Position numbers and translations under genes: made by a program. Source: Glandiceps talaboti (Eukaryota > Hemichordata > Enteropneusta > Spengelidae). From it: a stretch of 64,000 bases of DNA. This document shows positions 28,491-39,912 of the stretch, piece by piece; within the stretch, counting starts at the first letter, position 1; every line of letters begins with the position of its first letter. The notes beneath the pieces are model-generated. The model was not told the DNA's origin and did not search any database. It was given only the letters and a program-made list of their open reading frames with translations. Location: positions 14,018,259 through 14,082,258 of the forward strand of contig NC_135559.1 of NCBI RefSeq assembly GCF_964340395.1. Direction: 5' to 3'.

Positions 28491-28551
<61 letters not shown>
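28491..28551. repeat. (CAT)n microsatellite
   Basis: Pure trinucleotide run directly left of the SINE at 28556. Confidence 0.95.
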
Positions 28552-28555
28552 GATG

Positions 28556-28919
28556 GAGTCATGATGGGTGAATGGTTAGCGTGACCGGCTTGGAATCTAC
28601 AGGTTGCAGGTTCGAGCCCCGTCGCTGCCTGCTGTTTGTTTCTGAGTGGCTAAAGTCCTTGGGCAAGATTTGAACCACGACTATGCCTCAGTCAACCCAG
28701 CTGTATAACTGGGGACCTGGTAGGATGTAGGTTGCAATGTGAAGGCTTTAATCCTATGCGCTTAAATGGCTGCAATGGATTGTATGCTCCCCGGGGAGTT
28801 GAGGAAGACTAAAGGGCCGTTGTGCTGTTCTGATCCGAGCCAGGGGTAATAATTGTAAAGCGCTTTGAGCACGGAGTGGGAAAGCGCTATATAAGAAACC
28901 AACATTATTATTATTATCA
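28556..28919 (+). mobile_element. tRNA-derived SINE
   Basis: The head has a pol III A box (TGGTTAGCGTGACC, 28573-28586) and B box (GGTTCGAGCCC, 28609-28619). The body ends in a self-complementary GCGCTTTGAGCAC...GGGAAAGCGCT hairpin, then an ATTATT tail. This hairpin plus ATT tail is common in SINEs that share a LINE 3' end. It sits between two (CAT)-type runs, so it appears to have inserted into a microsatellite. Fragments of the same family are at 39006-39126 and 9375-9403. Confidence 0.88.
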
Positions 28920-28981
28920 TCATCATCATCATCATCATCAACATCACCATCATCATCACCACCACCACCACCACCACCACA
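28906..28981. repeat. (ATT)/(ATC)/(ACC)n microsatellite
   Basis: Triplet tail right of the SINE. Confidence 0.92.
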
Positions 28982-29085
28982 ACTAAATATAAATCTAAGT
29001 ATAGTATAAATACCTCATTTCAAAAGTTTGAAAGAAAAAAACATGCACAACCAAACTGAATATCTTATCTCATCTTATATTTCAG

Positions 29086-29288
29086 TGCTGCAGCGTTTAC
29101 ATGGATAGGAATATATCATTTTGGCTCCGAGTGGCTTGATATAAATGAAGCTGCCCTCTCATATACTCACTGGCAAGATGACCAGGAACCCACTACTCAG
29201 GAATGTGTGGTTATTGGCAAATCATACAGTGGACAATGGGATTCACAGCTATGCACATATCCATTTCGTGGAATTTGCAAATTTCAAA
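29086..29288 (+). CDS. Gene A exon 6: C-terminal half of third CTLD
   Basis: Acceptor TATTTCAG, donor GTAAAT; phase 2 to 1. Contains FTWIGIYHFGSEWLD, YTHWQDDQEPTTQECVV, GQWDSQLC and GICKF. The EPN-like motif reads EPT and WND reads WDS, so metal binding is doubtful but closer to canonical than in the first two CTLDs. Gene B's equivalent is 12 nt shorter. Confidence 0.93.
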
Positions 29289-29680
29289 GTAAATTTTAGT
29301 AATTCTGTTCATTAATCATTTAAAGGTCAAGTTGATATTAAAACATGTATTGAGCTAGTGCTCTCATTTCCATTTATCCAATGACGGTATCTCCGAATAT
29401 AGAAGATCTATGGGGGAAATGAAAGATTGTCAACTTCCCTGACAATAAGACGACGAACCTAAATATTTCTTGTATTATTTTGAAACAGACAAGAAACAGC
29501 AGGTTATACGATTGGAGAGATTCTAATAACTTTGAAACTTTATTCAAAAAACCATTTCACCTGCAGAAGTGAAATAAAATGGCTGTTATCATTATAGCTA
29601 ATAATAGTACCTTTACTTGCTGACCAAATAATGACTAATGCTAGGCGTTAATATACTTTCTCCTTTTTTTCCAAAAACAG

Positions 29681-29766
29681 TTGTGTCACCTACTTCCAGC
29701 CCAAAAAGAGCAGGAATCGCGGTTGGTGTGAACTGTACCATCGGAGACGTTGATACATGTATAGAG
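29681..29766 (+). CDS. Gene A exon 7: linker between lectin domains and GAIN domain
   Basis: Acceptor CCAAAAACAG, donor GTATGC; phase 1 to 0. Ser/Pro-rich start (VSPTSSPKRAG) then NCTIGDVDTC with an N-glycosylation sequon. Gene B has a Thr-rich 110-nt exon here. Confidence 0.82.
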
Positions 29767-30395
29767 GTATGCCGATCCTTTTATTAGTAGTTTTAGTACT
29801 CGGATCAACGTTCATGAGCAGATATCCAGGTTGTCAAGTTTGCGTTTTCAAACTGAAACGATATTAACATCTATGAAATAATCTTAACGTAGAATGCGCC
29901 TTGGAAATACACTTTAAACTTTTACAGTTTGTTCGAACCTATTCTCATTTAAAATCAATGGAAACAAATACGGGGTCAAGATATTGTCAAAATGAAATAA
30001 AATTTAGGTATTTTAGAATCCAATATGGCCGCCAAATACTGCATTAGGTGGATGCCCAAATATCGTTTATTGTTTCAAAAGGACCAGGAATACGCAAAGT
30101 TTGAAGAGAATTGAAGAACTTTGAATTTGAGGAAATTTGTCGCCGAGGCCCATTCTACCTTAAGTGACAACTATGGTAGAATCATTTCATTTGACTTATT
30201 TTTTCGTCAAATTGAAGCTTCTCATTGCAGCTACTGGTTTACAATAGATCAGGATATTCAGTTGATTCGGGTTGACTTAATTTTTGTCATGTTTGCACTG
30301 CTATGGTTAACTTTGATACCGCACTTAACAATACTTTGCATGTCTATTTGGCAATATGCATATGATACCTACACATTTCTTCGTTTCCTGTAAAG

Positions 30396-30593
30396 GTTCA
30401 ACTGGACAGTATCGATGATTCGCTCCAAAATGGCGACCAACCCATAAATGAAGACACAGTGCCTATCATACTGGACGAAGTGCTCGCACTCATTCTCTTA
30501 TCTAACGATCTGAGCTCCGAATCAATTGACTCTTTGGTGAATATTACATCAGCGGTGTCTGAGGTCGCCGTGGAATCTCCAGAAACAGTTGAG
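30396..30593 (+). CDS. Gene A exon 8: GAIN domain, helical subdomain
   Basis: Acceptor CCTGTAAAG, donor GTAATA; phase 0-0, 198 nt, the same length as gene B. Hydrophobic, helical residues such as IILDEVLALILLSND and LVNITSAVSEVA fit GAIN subdomain A. Confidence 0.88.
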
Positions 30594-31007
30594 GTAATAC
30601 AACGTATTAAGTATGCGTTCTTCTAAGGTTAAAAGGTTCAGTAATAGTATAGCAGTTCACGTTTCACACACAAATAAATACAAATACAAATAGTGTCAAG
30701 CCATAGAGATTATTGCAATTCAAAATATGTTGATAATCACCTGAGGCTTCCCATAAGCCTTTGAAGGAAATCCACTAAATGCTTGAAACATGTCAAGTGT
30801 AGTAATACTTCAGTCTTTACAAAATGTCAAAGTTTGAGAATTAATACTAAGTTAACTTATAATTACCGAGGTACAATGTTATCACTCAAATTACATGTAA
30901 GTTGACAGCAGTAATCAATACAAATGTAGTAAAAGCAGAAACAAGTCTGATTGGACTTTTACTTTAGCAAAGATTTGATTGACTTTAAGTAATCTTTCGT
31001 CCACCAG

Positions 31008-31070
31008 GAAATACTTGATATTGGTGACATGATTCTCGAGGACTCCAACCAAGCTGGTTTGGTAAACGAA
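31008..31070 (+). CDS. Gene A exon 9: GAIN domain
   Basis: A 63-nt micro-exon, EILDIGDMILEDSNQAG..., acceptor TCCACCAG, donor GTAGGT, phase 0-0. Gene B has a 63-nt counterpart reading EILDISDLILNEEN. Confidence 0.87.
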
Positions 31071-31231
31071 GTAGGTATCCTAAGTTAGGTTTTTACATAT
31101 ATTTACTTTAATTGGTATGCTTTCATTTACTGCATCAATAAAGTATTGTCCTGTTATTAAAATCTACTAGTGATCCCTGTATACTCATACAACTTAGATA
31201 ATTTGACTTATCATTCACAAACAGGGCAATG

Positions 31232-31332
31232 CCATTGACATTAGATTAGATTAGATTAGATCAGATTAGATCACATCAGATCAGATCAAATTAGGATTAG
31301 ATAGCTTAGATTAGATTAGATTAGATTAGATA
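31232..31332. repeat. (GATTA)n-type tandem repeat
   Basis: Imperfect AGATT/AGATC pentanucleotide copies in the intron after exon 9. A short (AAAGTTT)4 lies at about 31541-31571. Confidence 0.85.
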
Positions 31333-31843
31333 TACTTTATTTTACATAAAAACGTGAAAACTCGTCTTGGCACCAAGCAAACATCAAATGTAATAAAAGA
31401 CAAGACACGTGTACTGACACAAATCACCAATGTAAAAACATAGGCATATAGCTAATGTAAAAATAAAAGTGTTTACTTTTGCAACAGAAAATTGACAGAA
31501 CAACAGCATTAAAAAGTACGGTTACTCTTTGCCAAGTCCAAATTTAAAGTTTAAAGTTTAAAGTTTAAAGCAGATGGAATAAAGGACTTCTTAAAAACGT
31601 TCTTTCGAGCTGTGAGCATCATTAGGTGGAGTCCTGATGGTAAATATTGGAAGTGATCATATAGTGGGTGCGAGAGTCTCTTACAATGGTTTAGTCTTTC
31701 CTACGGAGTGTTAAGTTATATAGGCCATAAAGGTATTTCTGTTTATTATCTATGATCCTATCTATGATATGTACTTTGCTGGCTTCAGTCTACAGATTAA
31801 ACATACTAATTTGTCATCACCAAATCTGTTCATATATCCACAG

Positions 31844-31952
31844 GCTTCACCTGACACATTGTCACACTTTCTGTATACCATGGACAACTTTGTGTCTTTG
31901 GTCGCTTCAGGTGACATGATGACAAGTAACGTTATAACAATGGATAATTTAG
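31844..31952 (+). CDS. Gene A exon 10: GAIN domain
   Basis: Acceptor TATCCACAG, donor GTAAGG; phase 0 to 1; 109 nt as in gene B. Reads ASPDTLSHFLYTMDNFVSLV, then ITMDNLG. Confidence 0.87.
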
Positions 31953-33103
31953 GTAAGGTTTTATGTTGGCTCTCTCTAGTTCTGTCTAGCCAATATCTTT
32001 CTTTTCGGTTTCGACTTTTTAAAGTTAGCGATGACATTTATGAGCCACCAAACCTACTTTGTATTTCTGACGTTTTGATGCGTCTATACGTTTCGAATCA
32101 ATCAACTGTCGTCTGCTTGGCGTCAAAAAGGTCAAATGTGAAAACCCAACATTAAAGTAATCTATCACGCGAACTCTGAGTATAGAAAAGTTTGATGGGA
32201 ATAAGTAGGAGATACAAAATGTAATGAAATATCATTTGTTGTAATCCAACATGGCCCTCCCTTTGATACTTTGATCTGTTCATCTGACACTATTACTACC
32301 AAACCAGAGTGACTATAGAGTTTCAATTAGTGGGCACGATGTTTTGTTTACGCCTTACACTACGTCTTTGTTTACGAATTGCATACACAAAATACAGAAA
32401 CTAACAGCGGTTGCTTAATCTCACTGTGAACACAAATATACACTTTTGTGTTTGAAACTTCCTTGTCTCGTCCGATAATGATAAGATAAAATGCACAATT
32501 TTGTATGTTTTTTGTGTGTTTCTCTATGTCTGTATTCTGTTAGTGTAATTTGTGAGTGGAAGAAATACCTTGTGTGGGACGTTCTGTTGCCAAATTCAGA
32601 CTCTATACTCGTTCTGGCCTGGTAGCATCATACAAAGAGAGCATATGTAAAATCATAACAAAACCATGTAAGGGCTACTGGTTTTCTTGGTGTATAGCTG
32701 TAGATATACCTAACATACCACTTCGAATATCTAACTTTGCAAGCATATGTTAAAGCAGCACAAGTAAAGTGTATAAGCTTATTTACTTAGATGAAAATAC
32801 TTGATTAAACTATTCTAGTCAACTTTGATGCATGCCTTCGCGATGGTCATACGTCATCTCGTCATCGTCATCTCGCGTTTGCAGTACATTTGATGATGCA
32901 AGACTTTTCTAGACATGCTGGTATACTTGTACTAACATAATCGTTATGCCTGTGCAAGTGATTGTTAACTAACTATGTTTCAGTAAGTAGAATACAACAG
33001 ATAATTTTTAATATGCAGCTAAATTACCCCACGAAAAGGTATAAATTCAACCCAAACTGCTTTAGCATCTTGTAGCATTTATTTGCACTCTTTCTTCTAC
33101 TAG

Positions 33104-33220
33104 ATTTGTACACCATACATCATGTCAAACCCGACTCCAAAGATTACTACGTGGAAGTTGCGGGAGAAGGTTACAACAGCGCCATGTCAGTGCCACGATC
33201 TTTATTCCGTGAAAACGTTG
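33104..33220 (+). CDS. Gene A exon 11: GAIN domain, start of beta-rich subdomain
   Basis: Acceptor TTCTACTAG, donor GTAAGT; phase 1-1; 117 nt as in gene B. Contains VKPDSKDYYVEVAGEGYNSA and SVPRSLF, the first strands of GAIN subdomain B. Confidence 0.88.
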
Positions 33221-33547
33221 GTAAGTAAAGCATGACTGTGCATTTTCCAGAAGCTTTCCACTTCCAGGATTCTAGTTCAAAATACTTCTTGTTGAATATA
33301 TGTATATGTATGTGTGTTTTATGTCTTATTTGTAATGCATATTGTATACAAGAAACCATGACGATTGAACGTGCTGCAGTCAGTGTCATGCTTATCTTGT
33401 CTAAAACTTGAGTAATTATTGAATGAAACTAATAGTGCAATGTCATTAGGCACATACTCGCAAATTATATTTTCGCGTAGCTTCCTTTTTTGTGATTTTG
33501 AAATAATTAAATTTGGAATTTAAAAAAAATTAATTGAAGACAAATGA

Positions 33548-33706
33548 TAATTTAAATCAAATTAAATTAAATTATATTAAGTTAAATTGAATTAAATTAA
33601 ATTATATTAAGTTAAATTGTATCAAATCAAGTTGGACTGGGTTAAATTGAGTTAAATTAAATTAAATAGAATTGAATTGAACTGAATTGAATTGAATTGA
33701 ATTGAT
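33548..33706. repeat. (AAATT)/(GAATT)n tandem repeat
   Basis: Imperfect pentanucleotide repeat in the intron after exon 11. Confidence 0.85.
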
Positions 33707-33914
33707 GTTTCATCACCATTCTTATTTTAATTCTGATTCACTTATGTACCTTCCATTAAGTGTTGCTTTTGTAAAAAAATTTTAAATAATAACAAATAGT
33801 TTTAATTTAATAATAAGATGATGAACAGCCATCCGCAGTATGAGTTCACAACATGAAAATAACAAAATCCTATATAGTAAATTCTGAAATGAATATTGTT
33901 TTTTCAATTTGTAG

Positions 33915-34099
33915 GAAGTATTGCAATATTGGTGTTCAAAAACTTACACGATGCTGTATCCGAAACATTGTTAGATGATACATATCCAGAAGATGAAGTC
34001 TTTAACAGCCATATCTACGCAGTTTCTTTCATTCTAGAAAACGGAAAGAAGGTCAACTTTACGGGCGGCTTAGTCACGTTTACGTTCAAGCAAGTAGAG
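33915..34099 (+). CDS. Gene A exon 12: GAIN domain (probable GC-AG donor)
   Basis: Acceptor ATTTGTAG; phase 1 to 0. Reads GSIAILVFKNLHDAVSE, FNSHIYAVSFILENGKKVNF and TFTFKQVE. The homologous gene B exon ends FKLIE followed by GTAACT. Here the same boundary reads GAG/GCAAGT, a good match to the minor GC-AG donor consensus. The only GT choice, CAA/GTAGAG at 34094, would drop two conserved residues, though still in frame. Confidence 0.88.
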
Positions 34100-34377
34100 G
34101 CAAGTGTTTAGGATTGGGGTTAGAGTTATACACATGTACCTAACCCTAGCCGAAATTTGCATATTTAATTTAAACAATACAAGCCAATTTTGTTGTCATA
34201 CGTCATCTTTCAATTGCCGTTACAGTTTTATATTATTTTCATTTAAATGGTAAGAACTTGTCCGTTTTAAATTACATCTCAGAATATTAGAACGTAGAGA
34301 ACATTTTATAATAGTGGCAACAATATGTTTCCGTGCCGTATTTCAACAAAACTGACGAACTTTCTGGTTATTTGTAG

Positions 34378-34424
34378 GATGCAAATAAAGAACAGCGGTG
34401 CTCCTTTTGGCAACCAGACACAAG
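34378..34424 (+). CDS. Gene A exon 13: start of GPS motif
   Basis: A 47-nt exon, DANKEQRCSFWQPDTR, acceptor TATTTGTAG, donor GTAAAA, phase 0 to 2. It gives the first GPS cysteine and the C-x-F-W core. Confidence 0.9.
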
Positions 34425-34751
34425 GTAAAATTGAGTAAATCTTTTTATGGAAGCATGCTGTTAATTGTATATCAGTTTTAATCGGTGCAACTTTATTGTT
34501 TTACAATTACAGAATCTGAATGTTTTTTTAAATAAATATTGACAATTGAGTTTTTGAACAATAGTGACCAATTTTATCTTTACGTGATTCTTTTTACCTC
34601 TGAACTCTTTTAAACAATTACTTTAGTTTTATTAATTTTTACATTTCACATTACCTACAAATTATATTTATAGTAGAATTAGATATGTGTATTTGAAAGA
34701 CGGACTTCATTTATTTTATTTTATTTTATTTCATTTCAAAATAAATCACAG

Positions 34752-34863
34752 TACCTGGTCATCTGAAGGATGTGAGTTAGATGCCGATGCAACTAATCGT
34801 ACTCACACTGTATGCCGTTGTAACCATCTCACAAGCTTTGCAGTACTCATGCAGTATCACAAG
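34752..34863 (+). CDS. Gene A exon 14: GPS cleavage site and tethered agonist
   Basis: Acceptor AATCACAG, donor GTAGGC; phase 2 to 0; 112 nt as in gene B. Reads [29 protein letters not shown]. The four GPS cysteines, paired tryptophans and the catalytic HLT triplet are present; cleavage falls between Leu (34828-34830) and Thr (34831-34833). The new N-terminus TSFAVLM matches the known tethered-agonist (Stachel) consensus. Confidence 0.95.
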
Positions 34864-34979
34864 GTAGGCATGGTATGCTCTGAATCATCAAACAGGAGAT
34901 ATGTCGGCCTACGACATTTGTGAATGTGATATTTTTGAATTTGTTGAAAAGCATAATGATGTAATGGTATTGCGTTTAA

Positions 34980-35099
<120 letters not shown>

Positions 35100-35138
35100 A
35101 TCATGTTTACACCAAAGTCATATGTTTTATACATGTAG

Positions 35139-35248
35139 GGTGTAAACATTGGAAGACATGAAGAAGTGTTAGAATACATAACGTACATCGGAATCAGTTT
35201 ATCTATTCTTTGCCTGATTGTAACACTCTTTATATACCTTCGTGGAAA
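35139..35248 (+). CDS. Gene A exon 15: TM1
   Basis: Acceptor ACATGTAG, donor GTAAGT; phase 0 to 2; 110 nt as in gene [21 protein letters not shown] is a clean membrane helix typical of aGPCR TM1, followed by YLRGK. Confidence 0.93.
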
Positions 35249-35905
35249 GTAAGTAAATATGTTATTTCATTACATTAGGGTCATATTATACCCAACGCAA
35301 ACAAAGTTGTACGCGTTCGAACCGAAAAAATGGTAATTTCCACAAAGTTCCATATGGCAATGATCTGTCATTCTTTGAAATAACTAAAAATGGCATTTCT
35401 TTCCATTTGTATGGTCTAATACGTTAATTGAAGTTGGCGCAGGTATAATTATATTATTCTCAATTTTTTTTCACTCAACAGGAAAATACTCTGACTTGTC
35501 TTAAGTGTTTTGTTACTAATTCGTGTACGACTCGTAGAAACAAGTCTACTTGTGCCACTTTTACTCGACTAGTTGAACAAATAAAAATATCGGTGAATGA
35601 TTATCTAAATGTACTGTACAAGAGTAACATGACTCTCCCTTGCATAAACGAACAACAATAAAGACACGCTAAAGTGGTAATACAACATCAAACTGCCAAG
35701 TCTCCGTTTTAAGTTCAGACAACCAACAACTTATTTCTAAGTTATACTTTCATGATTATAATAATGAAAGTATAATAATTGCATATGAAGGACTTTTCAT
35801 TTTTCGAAATTGAAATCCAGATTCTTGCAACTGTTGGAAGGCTTTCATCATACAAGAATTGTAAAGTAGTTTTAATGTAATTAAAGCTATTGTGTTTCAC
35901 TTCAG

Positions 35906-36008
35906 ATTGTTAAAATCACAAAGGATTATCATTCACGCTAATCTTGCAACGTCACTGCTGATTGGTCAAGTTTTGTTCATTGGGGGCGTTGATGCAGTAC
36001 ACAACAAA
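35906..36008 (+). CDS. Gene A exon 16: TM2
   Basis: Acceptor CACTTCAG, donor GTAAGT; phase 2 to 0; 103 nt as in gene B. RIIIHANLATSLLIGQVLFI carries the family's H-x-N-L motif of TM2. Confidence 0.93.
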
Positions 36009-36181
36009 GTAAGTCCCTGTTATTATCTTTCTAGTTTTCTCAATTAATGTGAAGGACAAAATTTGTCGTTTTCTCATTCACATGTAGTAATATATGTTAA
36101 TTCAATGAGTGTGTGTTTATCCTGAGTTCAAATGTGTGAAGAGTTGTTCGTATGTTTGTTGTCAAAAAGTAACGGAATAAT

Positions 36182-36467
<286 letters not shown>

Positions 36468-36646
36468 GTAAGTAAACATCTACTAAATGACTGTCCAAAG
36501 GAAGAGGAAATTTTTGAGACCTAGTCTGGTTCATTTCTGATTCCTTCACTGTTCATAACCTGTGGGCCTTTGTCACGAAAGCCAAGTTTTTTCTAAAGTA
36601 CAAGATGAGGGAGTGACCACAATTACTGGAGAAGTAAGAAAGAACT

Positions 36647-36660
36647 CTCTCTCTCTCACA

Positions 36661-36718
<58 letters not shown>
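36647..36718. repeat. (CT)n(CA)n microsatellite
   Basis: Short CT run then CA repeats in the intron after exon 17. The rest of that 1.2-kb intron shows nothing recognised. Confidence 0.95.
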
Positions 36719-36721
<3 letters not shown>

Positions 36722-37673
36722 CACAGGTTTATAAACTTGGTCTAATATTTCTCTAAAATGATACAATTCAACATTTATACAACGAAATCGTTTGCACGAA
36801 ATAATTATGCTTAAGTCTATAAACTTAGAGTACACTTAAAAGTTACTGATGGCTGGTTGTGGCAAATAAACTACTCACAATGTTCGGCGTACAGTCTTTT
36901 TGTCTTGTATCGAAGCGTAGACTTTGGACACAATGCTGGCACTGCAACACAGGTAATTCATGGATGAGATTGTCAATTGTTCACGAATGCAAAGCTAAGT
37001 TCCGCATAATGTGGTATTCAAAGTCTTGGCAAACGCTGAGTTCCAAGCAGTAACAGAGTCCAGAACTTCCTCATACAGGAAACCAACAGCATATTACAGA
37101 AACTTTGTAGGTTTATCACAGATCAAATTCTGAAGATCAGCTCCCAGAACGGTCAAATATTGTCCCTTTAAGTTAAAAACTAGTATCAAAACAACTCTAT
37201 TTCAACACACGATTGGATAATCCTAATTGTCACCAGGTGTCCTTCATACTGTATGCAAATTCACAAAAGTTGTTTATATGCAAATTCACAAAAGTTGTTT
37301 ATGTATCAGGCAGCCATCTGTCGTATCATATTATGCTAATTTACAACTTAACTTAAATTATGTGCGGGTAAACATGTATATAATGCCCATACCTAGTAAA
37401 CAAGTGTGGCCGGTCAACCTAAAGTCGGTGACCCTGGCAAATAAACTTTACTAAAATCACCACTTTGTGACAGGCTTGAATTTTAAATACCAAAAAAACA
37501 CCATCATGCTTTACTTTCGTCAGAATATATGAAACCTATATTGATGACGTCACGACATGGCACTTTACAACGCACCTGGAATAACATACCTTTTCTCAAC
37601 ATGTCGTATTTTTCAATTTAATTAGCAACTTTATACTCCCAACCGTCATTCATTCTGATCATTTACTTCATAG

Positions 37674-37813
37674 GCCTTCCAGCTGTCATCGTTAGCATAA
37701 CATTTGCTGTACGATATGATGGATACGGAGAAGAAGGCAGTGGAAAGTGTTGGCTGTCGACAGAACACGGACTAACTTGGGCTTTCATCGGACCTGTCCT
37801 CGCTATTATACTG
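37674..37813 (+). CDS. Gene A exon 18: TM4, second extracellular loop, TM5
   Basis: Acceptor ACTTCATAG, donor GTAAGT; phase 1 to 0. LPAVIVSITFAVRYDGYG, GKCWLS and TWAFIGPVLAIIL are classic aGPCR residues, including the loop-2 cysteine that pairs with TM3. It matches gene B's exon at 130 of 140 bases, far more than neighbouring exons. Confidence 0.95.
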
Positions 37814-38078
37814 GTAAGTTCCTGTACCAAACGTACTGCTTTTTTCCTAATATGAAATGTGACTTACTCGTTGGGACCATTCTTTTTGAATCTACTTTTA
37901 ATATTCACAATACACAACAACAAAAAGTTACTTTGTCACTTTGTTGCTTAGTTACAACTGTAGTATGATTTACTAAGTTGGATATTTATGTATATCGCAA
38001 TAGAAACAGTATTTTGAACTTTTGATCTGTGCATCTGTTTATACCTCACCAAATGTTCTGTAACTTCTTTTATTTTAG

Positions 38079-38164
38079 GCAAATACGGTTGTCCTCGTAC
38101 TTGTTATTCGTGTATTTATGACATTGAAAGCAAACGCAGACAAATCAGAATTGCAGAGAATCAG
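38079..38164 (+). CDS. Gene A exon 19: end of TM5 and third intracellular loop
   Basis: Acceptor TATTTTAG, donor GTATGG; phase 0 to 2; 86 nt as in gene B. NTVVLVLVIRVFMTLKANAD then KSELQRIR. Confidence 0.93.
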
Positions 38165-38731
38165 GTATGGACTATATGTTCAGAAGAATACGCTAAATGA
38201 ATTTTGCGGAAATGTTGTGGTCGTGTTTACAAAATAACTGAAGAATTCGCACAGGGAACAATAATTTTTCTTTTGGAAAATCAAATGAACTCGAATAAAC
38301 CAACACTTTTTCAGATGAACGCTTTTTCACTGTCCTTTTGATAACTGGACATAAATATGGTTGTTAACTGTCATGCTTTCAAGAAAATTACCTTTCCAAA
38401 GACATATTGGTGCACATGGTGTCGATCAAAATGTGGATAATTTTAATCATATTGTTCTTCATACAATTGCATTGCAGAGTTTTTCTTTGAACGAGTAACA
38501 GCGAATTTAAAGTTAGGAGGGACATCCTAGGTCAAAGTTCAGAGTTCATACTTAAAGTGTGGCTCAAGCTGAGGTTATAAGGTTTTTACTCCAGTGAAAT
38601 CACAAAATCTCAAATTTCTGTTACGAAAGGTGTCCGTATATTTACATTTTTTTAATGTGTAAGCGATCACGTCAGTGTATTTAAATAAAAGAAGAAAAGA
38701 CAAGTTTACTTATTAATATCTTTATCCATAG

Positions 38732-38858
38732 AGTTGGTATTCGTGCTATACTGATGTTACAACCTTTACTGGGACTGTCCTGGATGTTTGGATTACTAGG
38801 AGTCAACAAGGATACAGTGGTTTTTCAATATTTGTTTGTACTATGTAATTCCCTACAG
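38732..38858 (+). CDS. Gene A exon 20: TM6 and TM7 start
   Basis: Acceptor ATCCATAG, donor GTAGGA; phase 2 to 0; 127 nt as in gene B. LQPLLGLSWMFGLLGVN is the conserved TM6 toggle region; FQYLFVLCNSLQ opens TM7. Confidence 0.95.
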
Positions 38859-39005
38859 GTAGGAAAAGTGGCCTACAATATAATCAGTACTGACTACGTA
38901 CTATGCATGGTAATGGATTTCTGTATACTGCTATTCCTAATGTATATGCTAAAGCATATAAAGTGAAACTCTTGACAACTGAACCTCTGTATGATTAAGA
39001 ATGCA

Positions 39006-39126
39006 GATAACTGTATGCTCCCCAGGGACTTTAGTAGGTGTGAAGAGCGGCCGTTGTGCAGCTGGGGCCCGTGTCAAGGTTACTAATTATACAGTAGAGT
39101 TTGGGAAAGCGCTCACATTATTATTA
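39006..39126 (+). mobile_element. SINE 3' fragment
   Basis: TGTATGCTCCCCAGGGA, GGCCGTTGTGC and TTGGGAAAGCGCT followed by ATTATTATT match the body and tail of the SINE at 28556-28919. The tRNA head is missing. It lies in the intron after exon 20. Confidence 0.78.
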
Positions 39127-39242
39127 AAAGTTATAATTGAAGAATTTGAAATTGTATAATAAATCTAAGATGCCCTCGTCTCTTGAGATTCTGGTTGTTT
39201 ATATTGTATACTTACTGAGATTCATTATATTTCTCTTTGCAG

Positions 39243-39284
39243 GGAATGTTCATATTTCTCTGTCATTGCATATCAAACGAAGAG
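39243..39284 (+). CDS. Gene A exon 21: end of TM7
   Basis: A 42-nt exon, GMFIFLCHCISNEE, acceptor CTTTGCAG, donor GTAAGT, phase 0-0. It is the conserved G-x-F-I-F-x-x-H-C end of aGPCR TM7. Confidence 0.94.
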
Positions 39285-39416
39285 GTAAGTAGTATATCTC
39301 TTCATCTTGCAGCTGAGTACGATAACGTTGCCACCCATACTAATTTTGAGTTATGTTTTCACTACAACGGGGACATTTGATGGAAGTGTCAGTGCAGCGG
39401 ATGCCCTAGTCTTGCT

Positions 39417-39912
39417 GCTAGACGTTCGGGCTTTCTTTCGATGCTATAACTATAAGCGAACGAAGTTCGCATGTGAGGGCCTGCCCGAACAGTCTAGCGA
39501 ATGTCATTTTCAGACCGGACATTCCATTGAGATTACGATAAGCGGTGGGTTGGGCCATATATGCATATATATACTTTAATATATTCAATCTCTGCATGCA
39601 GGTGTTGACAAACACATTTATGTCATTACTATGTCTTATCAGTTTATGGTAATTGTGTTTGATGAGTGTGTAGACGTTGTCATTCACACATTTTAGTTAA
39701 CGCATTGGTGGTTATTTTTACAAGCCCCTCCTTAAGATGAATATGCATGAAAATTTAGCTATTGTCCTCTGTTTGTGCTTGTCGCAAATACGGTTCTCTG
39801 ATTGGCAGTTATTTATATCCTGATGACATTCGCTAGACCTCGGATGTTCCATCCTCGATAGCGTTGTTCGGCTGTGTGTCGTATTTTATCGGAAGAACAT
39901 CCGAGGGCTAGC
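39417..39912. mobile_element. MITE with hairpin-forming terminal inverted repeats
   Basis: The first and last ~90 bp are inverted copies of each other, both ending inward in TCTAGCGAATGTCAT or its complement. Each arm also folds on itself: GCTAGACGTTCGGGC pairs with GCCCGAACAGTCTAGC on the left, CTCGGATGTTC pairs with GAACATCCGAG on the right. No ORF. It lies in the 1.6-kb intron after exon 21. Confidence 0.72.

Noticed and set aside
28573-28619. A tRNA gene from A and B box matches
   Set aside because: No cloverleaf can be closed around the boxes and they lead straight into a SINE body.
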